Assembly: GCA_016191345.1 (NCBI GenBank)
Contig: JACPOU010000020.1
Coordinates: 1-43,794 of the forward strand
Length of the DNA stretch: 43,794 nt
Reading direction: 5' to 3'
Source of the DNA: Chloroflexota bacterium
Lineage (GTDB): Bacteria > Chloroflexota > Limnocylindria > Limnocylindrales > CSP1-4
Shown here: positions 1 through 8,130 of the stretch, one piece after another
Position numbering within the stretch: position 1 is the first letter of the stretch
How the letters are laid out: each line of letters begins with the position of its first letter
Notes under the pieces: model-generated
What the model was told of the DNA's origin: nothing
Database searches by the model: none
What the model saw: the letters and a program-made list of their open reading frames with translations, nothing else
Translations under genes and position numbers: made by a program

Positions 1-20
1 CGCGCCCCGCGCCCGCAGGC

Positions 21-89
21 CCGCGCCTGGCGCCCACTGCCCCCCCGCCCGCGCCTGGCGCCCCTCGCCCGCGGCCGCGCCTGGCGCCC
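21..89. repeat. Three copies of a 15-bp GC-rich repeat
   Basis: The 15-mer CCGCGCCTGGCGCCC is present exactly at 21-35, 49-63 and 75-89, with starts 28 and 26 bases apart. The spacers are C/G-rich and differ. The unit contains the partly self-complementary GGCGCC. I see no gene over it, and the array may continue to the left of the window. Confidence 0.8.
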
Positions 90-120
90 TCCTCCCGCGG
101 CCGCGCTATTTCAAGAACGC

Positions 121-520
121 TTAGCAATCACGCTTGAGCGCCATCATCGGCGTCGCTGGCCCCGTTTCGGCGCCTTCGGAGACCCATCCATCATGGGAAG
201 GCGTAGAGCGGCTCTGATCGGCTCCAATCGCGGCGTTCCCGGCCCACGCAGCACCGCCGCCGCGGTCCAACGCGCGTCGGCTAAGCATTCTTGCGATAGG
301 GAAGCACCGGGGCAGGCGAGCTGCGCCCCGGCGACCCGTGCCCCGGCGCCACGGCGCCCCCGCGACAGGGCGCCCCGAACCGGACACATCGACACCAGGC
401 GAGGCTTGGACATCACTGTCGTGCCAGATCAACCTCAAGGCGGCGAGTTGTCAGCCTCCGTGCCGGACCCCACGCTCGAGACTCGTTCGCCGGGCGCCCG
501 AGCTCCGACGAACCCTCACC
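121..520. other. Stretch with no convincing gene
   Basis: Several short overlapping ORFs run on both strands here. None has a plausible ribosome binding site, a recognisable domain, or the strong G/C bias at third codon positions seen in the real genes nearby. Base composition is less skewed than in the flanking genes. It could be degraded mobile DNA, but I see no transposase remnant. Confidence 0.5.
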
Positions 521-580
521 TCGTGTCGATCTGACAGGACTCGCGTCGATCTGACACACCTCGTGTTCGATCTGACCGGA
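521..580. repeat. Three tandem ~20-bp imperfect repeats (CGATCTGAC core)
   Basis: Units at 521-540, 541-560 and 561-580 share the pattern TCGYGT(T)CGATCTGAC followed by a variable tail; the third unit carries one extra T before the core. They lie downstream of the leftward methyltransferase stop at 638. Short direct repeats with a TGTCAGATCGACACGA-like reverse complement resemble the multiply repeated ends of some IS21-family elements, but no transposase is seen, so that origin is only a suggestion. Confidence 0.65.
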
Positions 581-637
581 GCGGGGCTGACCCTCCGGCC
601 ACGCTCGACATGGCGCCCACGTCCGGCTTGGCCTGGA

Positions 638-1435
638 TCAGCCGGGGACAGACGGACCTCGCGCCCCTTTCCGCACCAGCCACGCCTCCTCGGACGGCCA
701 CTGCTTCGCCCACGCGGCGCTCACGAAGGCGTGCTTCGGGCTGTCCACCGCGTCCGGCGGGGCCTGGATCTCGACCAGCCGCTCGATCTCGAAGCCGTTC
801 GCCCGCAGCAGGTCGATCCACGCCCCGTGTGGCAGGTGGAACTCGACGGCGGTATCGAAGGGCCACGAGATGCGATGCAGCCCGAAGAGCGGGCGAAGCA
901 GCCGATCCTTCGCCGGGTCGTTCTCCTCGAGCTCCTCGACGCAGAGGTTCAGGATGATCCCGTTGGTCAGGAACATGAGTCGCCCGCCGGCCCGCAGGAT
1001 CCGCGCGGCCTCGGGGATCCAGGCGTACGGATCGGCCCAGAGGGCGGCGCCATACTCGGAGACCGCGAAGTCGAAGCTCGAATCGGGGAACGGCGTGGTC
1101 TCGGCGTTGCCGAGGTGGAGCGGGAAGTCGAGGCCGTGCTCCGCCTGGAGCCGCCGGGCGGTCTCGAGCTGCTTCGGCGAATTGTCGATGCCGACCGGGC
1201 GGGCGCCCAGCCGGGCGAGCCAGGCTGAGACGTAGGCGGTCCCGCAGCCGAGCTCGACGACGTCCTTGCCGGAGAGGTCGTCGGGCAGGAGATGGAGCTC
1301 CCGCTCCGGCACGCCCCACAGTCCCCACGTCACCGCGGTGGCGGCCCAGGCGCGCTCGCCGGCGCCGGCGTACTCCACCGCGTAGCGGTCCCACGCCTCG
1401 CGATTTGCGGCCACGTGCTCCGGCAGGTCGTCCAC
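638..1435 (-). CDS. Class I SAM-dependent methyltransferase
   Basis: The 265-residue product has the seven-strand Rossmann methyltransferase fold. Motif I (VVELGCGTAYVSAWLA) lies near residues 59-74, the acidic end of strand 2 follows in PVGIDNSPKQLETA, and FDFAVSEYGAALW sits in the motif II/III region. It looks like the UbiE/Methyltransf_11 type that acts on small molecules; the substrate cannot be read from sequence. The start is GTG at 1435 and the ribosome binding site is weak. The gene is divergent from the lysine 2,3-aminomutase gene, with about 160 bases between starts. The fold is clear; the specific function is unknown. Confidence 0.85.
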   Translation of the reverse strand: MDDLPEHVAANREAWDRYAVEYAGAGERAWAATAVTWGLWGVPERELHLLPDDLSGKDVVELGCGTAYVSAWLARLGARPVGIDNSPKQLETARRLQAEHGLDFPLHLGNAETTPFPDSSFDFAVSEYGAALWADPYAWIPEAARILRAGGRLMFLTNGIILNLCVEELEENDPAKDRLLRPLFGLHRISWPFDTAVEFHLPHGAWIDLLRANGFEIERLVEIQAPPDAVDSPKHAFVSAAWAKQWPSEEAWLVRKGARGPSVPG

Positions 1436-1540
1436 TTGGTCGATCCTAGCGCCGCGGCCGACCGTCTGGACCTCCCCCGGACCATCGCGCTATGATCCGC
1501 GCCTATCCAGTCTGCATAGACTTTATGCGCACCCGGATCG

Positions 1541-1580
1541 AAGCAGACCGGCGCCGATCGAAGCAGACCGGCGCCGATCG
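1541..1580 (+). repeat. Perfect 20-bp tandem duplication in the kamA leader
   Basis: The 20-mer AAGCAGACCGGCGCCGATCG occurs twice head to tail at 1541-1560 and 1561-1580. Each unit holds the palindrome CGGCGCCG. If translation of kamA begins at the TTG at 1600, the repeat is wholly in the 5' leader, just before the AGGAGA ribosome binding site. It could be an operator pair or a recent slippage duplication. Confidence 0.85.
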
Positions 1581-1599
1581 CCGCAGGAGACCCCTTCCG

Positions 1600-3192
1600 T
1601 TGGACGCCCAGGAGATCCAGGCCGCGACCGCCCACCAGGCCGCCGCGCTCGCCGCCGCCGATGCGGCGTGGGTGAACCCGCGCGACCCGGCGAAGGCCCT
1701 CGGCCCCGACGGCCGGCCCGCGGTCAGTCGCCGCGCGCCGATCTGGGAGGACGTCCCGGACGAGAAGTGGAACGACTGGCGCTGGCAGCTCAGCAACCGC
1801 GTCAACTCCCTCGAGGAGGTCGCGGCGGTCCTCAACCTCACCGAGGAGGAGCGCGAGGGCCTCTCGGCGCCGGACAAGTTCCGGGTCGACATCACGCCGT
1901 ACTTCATCAGCCTCATCGACCCGGATGACCCTGACGACCCGATCCGCCGCCAGGTCATCCCCGTCGGACGGGAGCACGAGGCCTTCACGGCGATGATGGA
2001 GGACTCGCTCGCCGAGGACCGCCACTCGCCCGTCCCGGGGCTGGTCCACCGTTACCCGGACCGCGTCCTGATGCTCGTGACCACGCAGTGCGCGAGCTAC
2101 TGCCGGTACTGCACCCGGAGCCGGATCGTCGGCGACGCGACGCAGAACTTCAACAGCAGGGACCACGAGGCCCAGCTGGACTACCTCCGCCGGACGCCCC
2201 AGGTTCGCGACGTCCTCATCTCCGGCGGCGACGGCCTGACCCTCGCCCCGAAGCTCTTCGAGAAGATCCTCCGCGGCCTCCGCGAGATCCCCCACATCGA
2301 GATCATCCGGATCGGCTCGCGGGTGCCGGTGTTCCTGCCCCAGCGGATCGACGACGAGCTCTGCGCGATGCTGGAGAAGTACCACCCGCTCTGGATCAAC
2401 CTCCACTTCAACCACCCCAACGAGATCACGCCCGAGGTCTCCCGGGCGGTGGACAAGCTCACGAAGGCGGGGCTGCCCGTCGGCAACCAGAGCGTCCTGC
2501 TCGCCGGCGTCAACGACTGCGTCCACATCCAGCGGGCGCTCGTCCACCGGCTCGTCGAAAACCGGATCCGGCCGTACTACCTGTACCAGTGCGACCTCGT
2601 CGAGGGGTCGGGCCACTTCCGGACGCCGGTCGGCAAGGGCCTCGAGATCATCGAGGGGCTGCGCGGGCACACGTCCGGCTACGCGGTGCCGACGTACGTC
2701 ATCGATGCGCCCGGCGGCGGCGGCAAGATCCCGGTCATGCCGAACTACCTCATCTCGTACTCGGACCACAAGATCGTGCTCCGGAACTACGAGGGCTACA
2801 TCACGACCTACGAGGAGCCCGAGACGTACCGCAAGCACGATTCCTCGAGCTGCCGGTACTGCCAGCACGAGCGGCCGGAGGCCGGCCAGTCGGGCGTCCT
2901 GGGCCTGCTCGAGGGCGAGCGGATGTGGATCGAGCCGAAGGGCTTCGCGGAGGTGCACTCGCGCGGCAACACGGAGGCCCACCGGCTCCAGGACCCCTCG
3001 AAGTGGGTGCCGTTCGGGGTCGGGGCCATCGAGGGCACCGCCGGCGCGCCGCTCAAGGTCATCGAGACCGGGAGCGTGGCGGGTGCGGGCGCCACGAGCG
3101 ATGCGGCAGCAGCCCCGGGCTACGGCCCCGGCGAGGAGCCGCGGCCCCGGGAGGGCGAGCCGACCGCATCCGCGCACGGCGAGCTTCTCTAG
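1600..3192 (+). CDS. kamA: Lysine 2,3-aminomutase (radical SAM, PLP)
   Basis: The enzyme interconverts L-alpha-lysine and L-beta-lysine using S-adenosylmethionine, a [4Fe-4S] cluster and pyridoxal phosphate. The radical SAM CX3CX2C is C164-C168-C171 in QCASYCRYC. The PLP lysine is K376 in APGGGGKIPVMPNY, and the SGGDGL segment of the family precedes it. I prefer TTG at 1600 because AGGAGA lies at 1585-1590 with normal spacing. An in-frame ATG at 1492 would add 36 Arg-rich residues translated partly from the tandem repeat. The resulting 530 residues are longer than the usual 400-470, mostly through the C-terminal tail, which ends in an Ala/Gly/Pro-rich stretch. Beta-lysine could feed lysine catabolism or osmolytes such as N-acetyl-beta-lysine; no acetyltransferase is adjacent. 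The related EF-P modifying enzyme EpmB is shorter. Confidence 0.93.
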   Translation: MDAQEIQAATAHQAAALAAADAAWVNPRDPAKALGPDGRPAVSRRAPIWEDVPDEKWNDWRWQLSNRVNSLEEVAAVLNLTEEEREGLSAPDKFRVDITPYFISLIDPDDPDDPIRRQVIPVGREHEAFTAMMEDSLAEDRHSPVPGLVHRYPDRVLMLVTTQCASYCRYCTRSRIVGDATQNFNSRDHEAQLDYLRRTPQVRDVLISGGDGLTLAPKLFEKILRGLREIPHIEIIRIGSRVPVFLPQRIDDELCAMLEKYHPLWINLHFNHPNEITPEVSRAVDKLTKAGLPVGNQSVLLAGVNDCVHIQRALVHRLVENRIRPYYLYQCDLVEGSGHFRTPVGKGLEIIEGLRGHTSGYAVPTYVIDAPGGGGKIPVMPNYLISYSDHKIVLRNYEGYITTYEEPETYRKHDSSSCRYCQHERPEAGQSGVLGLLEGERMWIEPKGFAEVHSRGNTEAHRLQDPSKWVPFGVGAIEGTAGAPLKVIETGSVAGAGATSDAAAAPGYGPGEEPRPREGEPTASAHGELL

Positions 3193-3269
3193 CGACGACC
3201 CGCCCGCAGGTCGCCGCAGCGCCACCGACGTCCGCGCCGCCGTTGCCACCGTTCCGCTAGCCTCTCGAC

Positions 3270-3737
3270 GTGAACGAGCCCCGTGGCAACAGCACTGCCC
3301 CGCGCCGCCATCTCGGCGACCTGCGGCCCGCGCCGGCCGGCCTGCCCGAGGCGGACATCGCGCCGCCGGTCGTCGCCGAGTCGCGCGACCCGTTCGCGAC
3401 GCTGCGGATCATCGACCTCGCTGCCCGACTGCCCCGGGGCGCACCGATCGCGCTGGGCGCCGTCGTCGACCGCCTGAACGCCCAGTACCTCGACTGGCTG
3501 TTCCCCGAGCGGGTGGTCGCCGACGCCCTGCTCCAGCTCCAGGCGAACTGGGCCGCCGATTACCGGAGCACCGGCGGAGTGATCGTCGAGGACGGACCCG
3601 GCGGGCCGAGCGTGACCATCGAGGATTCATCGCGAGTCGATCCATGGTTTGTCGGCCAGGCGCGACGTGCTGCCGACGTGTGCCGCGCCGAGCTCGACGA
3701 CTTCAGCCGTCGCGACCGACCGACGGGCCTCGACTGA
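3270..3737 (+). CDS. Hypothetical protein upstream of pabB
   Basis: This 155-residue soluble protein is not recognised. It starts at GTG 3270 and ends ten bases before the likely pabB ATG, so it is probably cotranscribed with the p-aminobenzoate genes. The N-terminal 40 residues are Pro/Ala/Arg-rich and probably disordered. The rest is a compact mixed helix-strand segment with RIIDLAARLPRGAPIALGAV, followed by DRLNAQYLDWLFPERVV. No catalytic motif, signal peptide or membrane segment is visible. Codon bias matches the neighbouring genes, which supports real coding. Confidence 0.65.
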   Translation: MNEPRGNSTAPRRHLGDLRPAPAGLPEADIAPPVVAESRDPFATLRIIDLAARLPRGAPIALGAVVDRLNAQYLDWLFPERVVADALLQLQANWAADYRSTGGVIVEDGPGGPSVTIEDSSRVDPWFVGQARRAADVCRAELDDFSRRDRPTGLD

Positions 3738-3747
3738 CGTCCGGCCG

Positions 3748-5187
3748 ATGACGCTCGAGCGACGGACCGCCTCACCTCCCGGCCTCGCGGCCATGCGGCT
3801 GCCGGCGCTCGACGCGACCGTCCCGATGGACGCCGCGGAGCGGCTGCGGGACCTGCCCGGTCTCGCGCTCCTCGAGAGCGCCCGCCCGGGTCGGAACGCC
3901 CGCTGGACCTACCTGACCGCCGATCCCGTCGCGGTCCTCGAGGCGCCGGCCGACGGCGTGGACCCGTTCGCGACCGCCCGGCGTGTCCTCGGCCGGCTGG
4001 CGGGCGGCTCGATCGCCGATCCCGATGCCCCGCGGTTCCTCGGCGGGCTCGTGGGCTACCTCTCCTACGACCTCGGCCGGCGGCTGGAGCGGATCCCCGA
4101 CCACGCGGTCGCGGACCAGGAGCTGCCGCTCCTCCGGCTCGCGCTCCACGACTGGGTCGTCGCGTGGGACCGGCGGCTCGGGCGGGCGTGGCTCGCCGGT
4201 CGCGCCGCTGACGAGCGCATCGATGCCCTCGACCGGCGGCTGGCCGACGTCCGGGCGCGGCTGACCGACCCCCGGCCGTCGCTGAGCGCCTGGACCCCCC
4301 TCGCTGCCGCGCCGCCGCCGCCGCGGAGCTTCGACTTCCGGTCCGGTCTCACGCGGCGCCAGTACGAGGCCGGCGTGCAGGCCGTTCGCGCCGAGATCGA
4401 GCACGGCGACATCTACCAGGCGAACCTCACCCGCCGCCTCGAGACGCCATTCCGCGGCGATCCGTGGCCGCTCTACCGCCGCCTCCGGACCGGCGACCCG
4501 GCGCTCTTCGCCGCGTTCCTCGACCTGGGCGCGAGCCCCGTCAACGGCGCGCCGCGGGCGATCGTCTCGGCGTCGCCGGAGCCGTTCCTCGCGGTGACCT
4601 CGGACGGACGCGTCGCCACGGACCCGATCAAGGGCACGCGCCCCCGCGGCCGCGACCGGACGGAGGACCGGGCGCTCGCCCGCGAGCTGCTCGCCTCGGG
4701 CAAGGACCGGGCCGAGAACGTGATGATCGTGGACGTGCTCCGCAACGACCTCGGTCGGGTCTGCGTTCCCGGCAGCGTCCGCGTCCCCCGCCTCTGCCGC
4801 CTCGAGCGGACGGCCGCCGTGCAGCATCTCGTCTCGACCGTGACCGGGCAGCTGCAGCCCGGCCGCGACGCGTTCGACCTTCTCGCCGCGAGCTTCCCCG
4901 GTGGGTCGATCACCGGCGCCCCGAAGATCCGGGCCATGCAGCTCCTCGAGGACCACGAGCCGGTCCGGCGCGGCCCCTACACCGGCGCGGCGGGCTGGAT
5001 GGGGCCGGACGGGGCGGTGCAGACGAGCATCCTCATCCGGACCTTCGTCGCCGACGGTGCCCGCCTCACGCTCCACGTCGGCGGCGGCATCACGTGGCAG
5101 AGCGACCCCGCGGCGGAGTACGAGGAGACCGTCGCCAAGGCGCGCGGGCCGCTCTCGGCGATCGGCGGCCGGGAGGTGGGCCCGTGA
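3748..5187 (+). CDS. pabB: Aminodeoxychorismate synthase component I
   Basis: PabB converts chorismate plus ammonia to 4-amino-4-deoxychorismate, the first step to p-aminobenzoate and folate. The 479-residue product has the chorismate-binding domain in its C-terminal half. Signature stretches are GDIYQANLTRRL, then DPIKGTRPRG with K295 (the lysine in PIKGT marks aminodeoxychorismate synthase rather than anthranilate synthase), then DRAENVMIVDVLRNDLGR and FPGGSITGAPKIRAMQLLE. ATG 3748 is chosen; an upstream in-frame ATG at 3649 would overlap the preceding gene deeply. The stop overlaps the pabC GTG as GTGA. The glutamine amidotransferase subunit PabA is not in the window. Confidence 0.93.
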   Translation: MTLERRTASPPGLAAMRLPALDATVPMDAAERLRDLPGLALLESARPGRNARWTYLTADPVAVLEAPADGVDPFATARRVLGRLAGGSIADPDAPRFLGGLVGYLSYDLGRRLERIPDHAVADQELPLLRLALHDWVVAWDRRLGRAWLAGRAADERIDALDRRLADVRARLTDPRPSLSAWTPLAAAPPPPRSFDFRSGLTRRQYEAGVQAVRAEIEHGDIYQANLTRRLETPFRGDPWPLYRRLRTGDPALFAAFLDLGASPVNGAPRAIVSASPEPFLAVTSDGRVATDPIKGTRPRGRDRTEDRALARELLASGKDRAENVMIVDVLRNDLGRVCVPGSVRVPRLCRLERTAAVQHLVSTVTGQLQPGRDAFDLLAASFPGGSITGAPKIRAMQLLEDHEPVRRGPYTGAAGWMGPDGAVQTSILIRTFVADGARLTLHVGGGITWQSDPAAEYEETVAKARGPLSAIGGREVGP

Positions 5188-6107
5188 CCGGCGAGCCGGG
5201 AGGTCGTACCGTGAGCCGCGAGCCTGGCCACGTCTGGGTGGACGGCGAGATCCTGCCGGCCGCCGCTCCCCACGTCTCCGTCTCGGACCGCGGCTTCCAG
5301 CTCGGCGACGGGATCTTCGAGACGCTCCGCGCCCGCCGCGGCCGCGTCACCGAGCTCGCCGAGCACCTCGCCCGGCTCCATCGATCCGCTGACGGCCTCG
5401 GGATCGAGCTCGAGGCCGGGACGGACGACCGCATCGCCGGCGGCATCGCCGCGCTGCTCGCCGCGGAGGCCCTCGACGGCGCGGACGCCGATGCCTCCAT
5501 CCGCATCACGGTGACCCGCGGTGCCTGGTCCGGGCGCGGCCTCCTGCCCCCGGCCGGCGGGCTCCGGCCCACGATCGCGATCCAGGCCTGGCCGGTCGGC
5601 CCGCCGCCGCCCGGCCACCTCGAGGTCGGGCTCCACCTCGTCGCGAGCGCCGTCCGGCGCGACCCCGAGAATCCGCTGGCGACGCTGAAGACGACCAGCC
5701 GCGCCGATTACGTCCACGCCCGGCTCGAGGCGCGCCGGGCCGGCGCGGACGACGCGCTCTTCCTCACCCTCGACGGCCACCTCTCCGAGGCGACGAGCGC
5801 CAACCTCTTCCTGGTCCGCGGCCGCGGGCTGACGACGCCGGACCTCGCCTGCGCGATCCTGCCGGGCACGACGCGCAGCTGGATCCTCGAGTGGGGCCGG
5901 CGGGCGGGCCTCGAGGTCCTGGAATCGTGGCTCACGACGCGCGACCTCGCCGAGGCGGACGAGGCCTTCCTCTGTTCCAGCGTGGCCGGGATCCTGCCCG
6001 TGACGAGTTTCGAGGGCCGGCCGATCGGGACGGGCGCGCCCGGGCCGTGGACCCTTCGCGCGCGGCGCGACCGCGAGGCGTTCATCGCCGGCGGGGCCGT
6101 CCCGTGA
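5184..6107 (+). CDS. pabC: Aminodeoxychorismate lyase (class IV aminotransferase fold)
   Basis: PabC splits 4-amino-4-deoxychorismate into p-aminobenzoate and pyruvate with PLP. The fold-type IV signature is clear: HVWVDGEILP and SDRGFQLGDGIFETLR at the N-terminus, the PLP lysine K169 in LATLKTTSRADYV, and DGHLSEATSANLFLVRG with LPGTTR toward the C-terminus. The start is ambiguous: GTG 5184 overlaps the pabB stop and follows GGGAGG, while GTG 5211 follows a second GGGAGG. A branched-chain or D-amino-acid aminotransferase has the same fold, but coupling to pabB argues for PabC. Length (about 300) is slightly above the usual 270-290. Confidence 0.87.
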   Translation: MTGEPGGRTVSREPGHVWVDGEILPAAAPHVSVSDRGFQLGDGIFETLRARRGRVTELAEHLARLHRSADGLGIELEAGTDDRIAGGIAALLAAEALDGADADASIRITVTRGAWSGRGLLPPAGGLRPTIAIQAWPVGPPPPGHLEVGLHLVASAVRRDPENPLATLKTTSRADYVHARLEARRAGADDALFLTLDGHLSEATSANLFLVRGRGLTTPDLACAILPGTTRSWILEWGRRAGLEVLESWLTTRDLAEADEAFLCSSVAGILPVTSFEGRPIGTGAPGPWTLRARRDREAFIAGGAVP

Positions 6108-6448
6108 CGCGAGCGGAGCTCATCGCCCGGACGCGCCAGCTCATCGTCGAGGGCGAGCGCCTCGACGGCAACCCGTCCCTCGACGCGCTCCGGACCTGGC
6201 TCCAGCTCTCCGACGACCTGCTGTCGCGGGCGTGGGGGAGCATGGACCGCTACCACCTGGCCTGGCTCCAGGTCGGCCGGCCGAGGGACCTCGTCCGTGG
6301 GCGGGCCATGACCCCCGACGAGGCCGCGGCCTACATCCGGTCGGTCGCCGCCGCGAAGACCGCGGTCCTCCGGATGAGCCTCGATGCCGCGGACCGGCAG
6401 GGGATGCCGTTCGTGGGCGAGACCCGGGCCGAGGCGCCGGCGGGATAG
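6104..6448 (+). CDS. Hypothetical protein coupled to pabC
   Basis: The 114-residue product starts at GTG 6104, overlapping the pabC stop as GTGA, so it is the last gene of the pab operon. It is predicted mostly helical and soluble. The middle reads LQLSDDLLSRAWGSMDRYHLAWL and the C-terminal helix contains DEAAAYIRSVAAAKTAVL. There is no signal peptide, cysteine pair or known catalytic motif. I do not recognise the family. Tight coupling suggests a role linked to folate supply or simple co-regulation; no more can be said from sequence. Confidence 0.7.
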   Translation: MTRAELIARTRQLIVEGERLDGNPSLDALRTWLQLSDDLLSRAWGSMDRYHLAWLQVGRPRDLVRGRAMTPDEAAAYIRSVAAAKTAVLRMSLDAADRQGMPFVGETRAEAPAG

Positions 6449-6457
6449 CGGTCGGTC

Positions 6458-6510
6458 AGCGGCCGCTCGACGGCCTCCGGCTCGGCGGGGTCGCCCGCAA
6501 GCGGGCCGCT
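6458..6510. terminator. Possible hairpins between convergent genes
   Basis: The short gap between the pab operon and the leftward septum gene contains GCCCG-CAAG-CGGGC at 6493-6506, nested in a larger possible pairing of AGCGGCC (6458-6464) with GGCCGCT (6504-6510). No T-tract follows, as is common in very GC-rich genomes, so termination is only suggested by position. Confidence 0.35.
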
Positions 6511-6956
6511 CAGCCCGACTTCAGCGATCCCTTGAACTTCGTTTCGTCGAGCCGGTAGAGATAGCAGATGACGCCCTGGTCGCCACCCTTCCAGCCGTCC
6601 TGGGTGGGCTGGAACCAGCCGATGTCGTAGACCTCCTGGCTGGCGACCTCGACCCCGGTGTAGGCCCGGTACTGGGGGATGCAGGTGTTGGTCAGGAACG
6701 TGACCATCTCGTCGTCGGTCGGGTAGGGATCGGTCTTCGTGCCCGGGTAGTCGCCGACGAAGAAGACCTCGGCGCCGTGCTCGTCGGTGCAGGGATGGTG
6801 CTGGACGTCCTTGATCGTCTCCGCCGTCGAGGTCGGCACGTCGAAGCAGTCACCGACCTTCAGGTCGCCGGCATTGCCGCTCAGGAAGGGCCGCAGGAGG
6901 AACGCCCCGAGGGCGACGACGCCGATGATGCCGACACGGATCAGGATGCTGCGCAC
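6510..6956 (-). CDS. Membrane-anchored septum-formation-like protein
   Basis: The 148-residue product has an N-terminal signal anchor (about residues 5-25) and an extracytoplasmic domain. That domain begins LKVGDCFDVP and continues with HPCTDEHGAEVFFVG, a third cysteine in NTCIPQY and a fourth in GVICYLYR. This four-cysteine layout is typical of the Septum_form family of actinobacterial membrane proteins, where two disulfides are likely. The start is GTG 6956 with a GAGGGAG-type ribosome binding site, 12 bases after the stop of the GNAT gene, so it is the third gene of a leftward operon. The family name does not prove a role in division here. Confidence 0.75.
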   Translation of the reverse strand: MRSILIRVGIIGVVALGAFLLRPFLSGNAGDLKVGDCFDVPTSTAETIKDVQHHPCTDEHGAEVFFVGDYPGTKTDPYPTDDEMVTFLTNTCIPQYRAYTGVEVASQEVYDIGWFQPTQDGWKGGDQGVICYLYRLDETKFKGSLKSG

Positions 6957-6968
6957 GCCCGGGCTCCC

Positions 6969-7481
6969 TCACAGCTTGCGGACGAAGTGGACTCGATCCT
7001 CCGTCCCGTAGTCATAACCCGCCAGCGCCGGCGTTCCATAGAGATTCTGGGACCCGGGGCCGTCGTCCGCTACGAATCCCAGCGAGCGATGGAAGGCCAC
7101 CGAGACGCGATTGCCCGGCCACGTGATTGCATGGACCTCGTGGCAGCCCGCCGCCCGCGCGTCCTCGAAGAAGCGCTCGTACAGCCGGCGCGCCACCCTG
7201 GACCGCCGGCCGTTGGGGTTCGACGCGATCATGTGGCAATAGGCCACCCCCGGGTCGTCGGGCGAGACGAACCCGACGAGGAAGCCCGCCAGCTCCCCGT
7301 CCGTGGTCTCGGCGAGCCACGAGGTGCCGGTGAAGTGCTGGAACCAGAGCCGAGGCAGGAGGACATGGAGGGCCCGGCCGTCCCACCAGTCGTCGACGAC
7401 GCGGACGACGCGCTCGTAGTCGGCCTCCGTGGGCCGGCGGAACGTGACCTCGGCGAGGCGGCCTCCATCGACCGGCGTCAC
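6969..7481 (-). CDS. GNAT-family N-acetyltransferase
   Basis: The 170-residue protein has the GNAT fold. FRRPTEADYERVVRVVDDWW forms the N-terminal strand and helix, GELAGFLVGFVSPDDPGVAYC the central strands, and SNPNGRRSRVARRLYERFF stands where motif A (Q/RxxGxG/A) binds acetyl-CoA. TWPGNRVSVAFHRSLGF is a good motif B with the usual N..A..F..GF pattern. The GTG at 7481 overlaps the stop of the upstream membrane protein by four bases, which fixes the start. The substrate is unknown; small amines and protein N-termini are common for this group. Confidence 0.85.
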   Translation of the reverse strand: MTPVDGGRLAEVTFRRPTEADYERVVRVVDDWWDGRALHVLLPRLWFQHFTGTSWLAETTDGELAGFLVGFVSPDDPGVAYCHMIASNPNGRRSRVARRLYERFFEDARAAGCHEVHAITWPGNRVSVAFHRSLGFVADDGPGSQNLYGTPALAGYDYGTEDRVHFVRKL

Positions 7482-8089
7482 GAGCGCCCCCGGACCGGGC
7501 CGGCGCCGGCGCCCCAGGCGGCCCCGAGGGCCGCGAGCAGCGCCTGCGCCGGGAACAGGATCCCGGTGGTCTCCCACAGGTAGTCGAGGGGAGCGAGCAC
7601 GCCGCCCTCGACCCGGGCGACGATCCAGATCCCGAACGCCGCCGTGACGAGCATCCCGAGGGCGATCGCGATGGCCGCCCGGATGACGGTCCGGCGGGGG
7701 AGTGCGGCCGGGGTGACACCATCCGGCGAGACGGCAGCATTCGCCGCGAGCAGGCCGATCGCCGCCCCGGAGATGCCCGCGACCGCGAGGAGGCCCCGGT
7801 GCTCCGCGAGCACCCCGCCGACGAGGACCTCGATCAGCGCACCCACGACGGCGACGCCCAGCGCGGGCCCGAGGCCGCGCAACGCTCCCGGCGGACCCGT
7901 GACGGCGCGGGCTCCGGAGCTGGTCGCCGCGGGCCGGTAGCGGTCCGACGGTGGCCGGTCCAGCCTGGCCGTGGGCGGCCGGTCGCCCGGCTCGGGGCGG
8001 GCCACGGGGTCGGCGGGACGCTCGCCCGGCGCGGACATCGGCGGTTCGCCGGCCGCGCGGCTGTTTCTCGAAGCGTCGGGTTCCGTCAT
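7478..8089 (-). CDS. Polytopic membrane protein of unknown function
   Basis: From ATG 8089 the product has about 203 residues. The first 70 are Pro/Arg-rich and probably cytoplasmic and disordered. Four hydrophobic segments follow: around ALGVAVVGALIEVLVGGVLA, LLAVAGISGAAIGLLAANA, IRAAIAIALGMLVTAAFGIW, and ILFPAQALLAALGAAWGAG. An ATG at 8098 is also possible. It is the first gene of a leftward operon with the GNAT and septum-like genes and is divergent from the gene at 8131, with about 40 bases between starts. I do not recognise the family. Confidence 0.7.
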   Translation of the reverse strand: MTEPDASRNSRAAGEPPMSAPGERPADPVARPEPGDRPPTARLDRPPSDRYRPAATSSGARAVTGPPGALRGLGPALGVAVVGALIEVLVGGVLAEHRGLLAVAGISGAAIGLLAANAAVSPDGVTPAALPRRTVIRAAIAIALGMLVTAAFGIWIVARVEGGVLAPLDYLWETTGILFPAQALLAALGAAWGAGAGPVRGRS

Positions 8090-8130
8090 CCGCCGCATCC
8101 TAGCCCGCCGGGGCGCTAGACTTCCGCCTC

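Noticed and set aside
121..534. Small ORFs at the left edge on both strands
   Set aside because: Poor third-position bias, mutual overlap and no ribosome binding site or domain.
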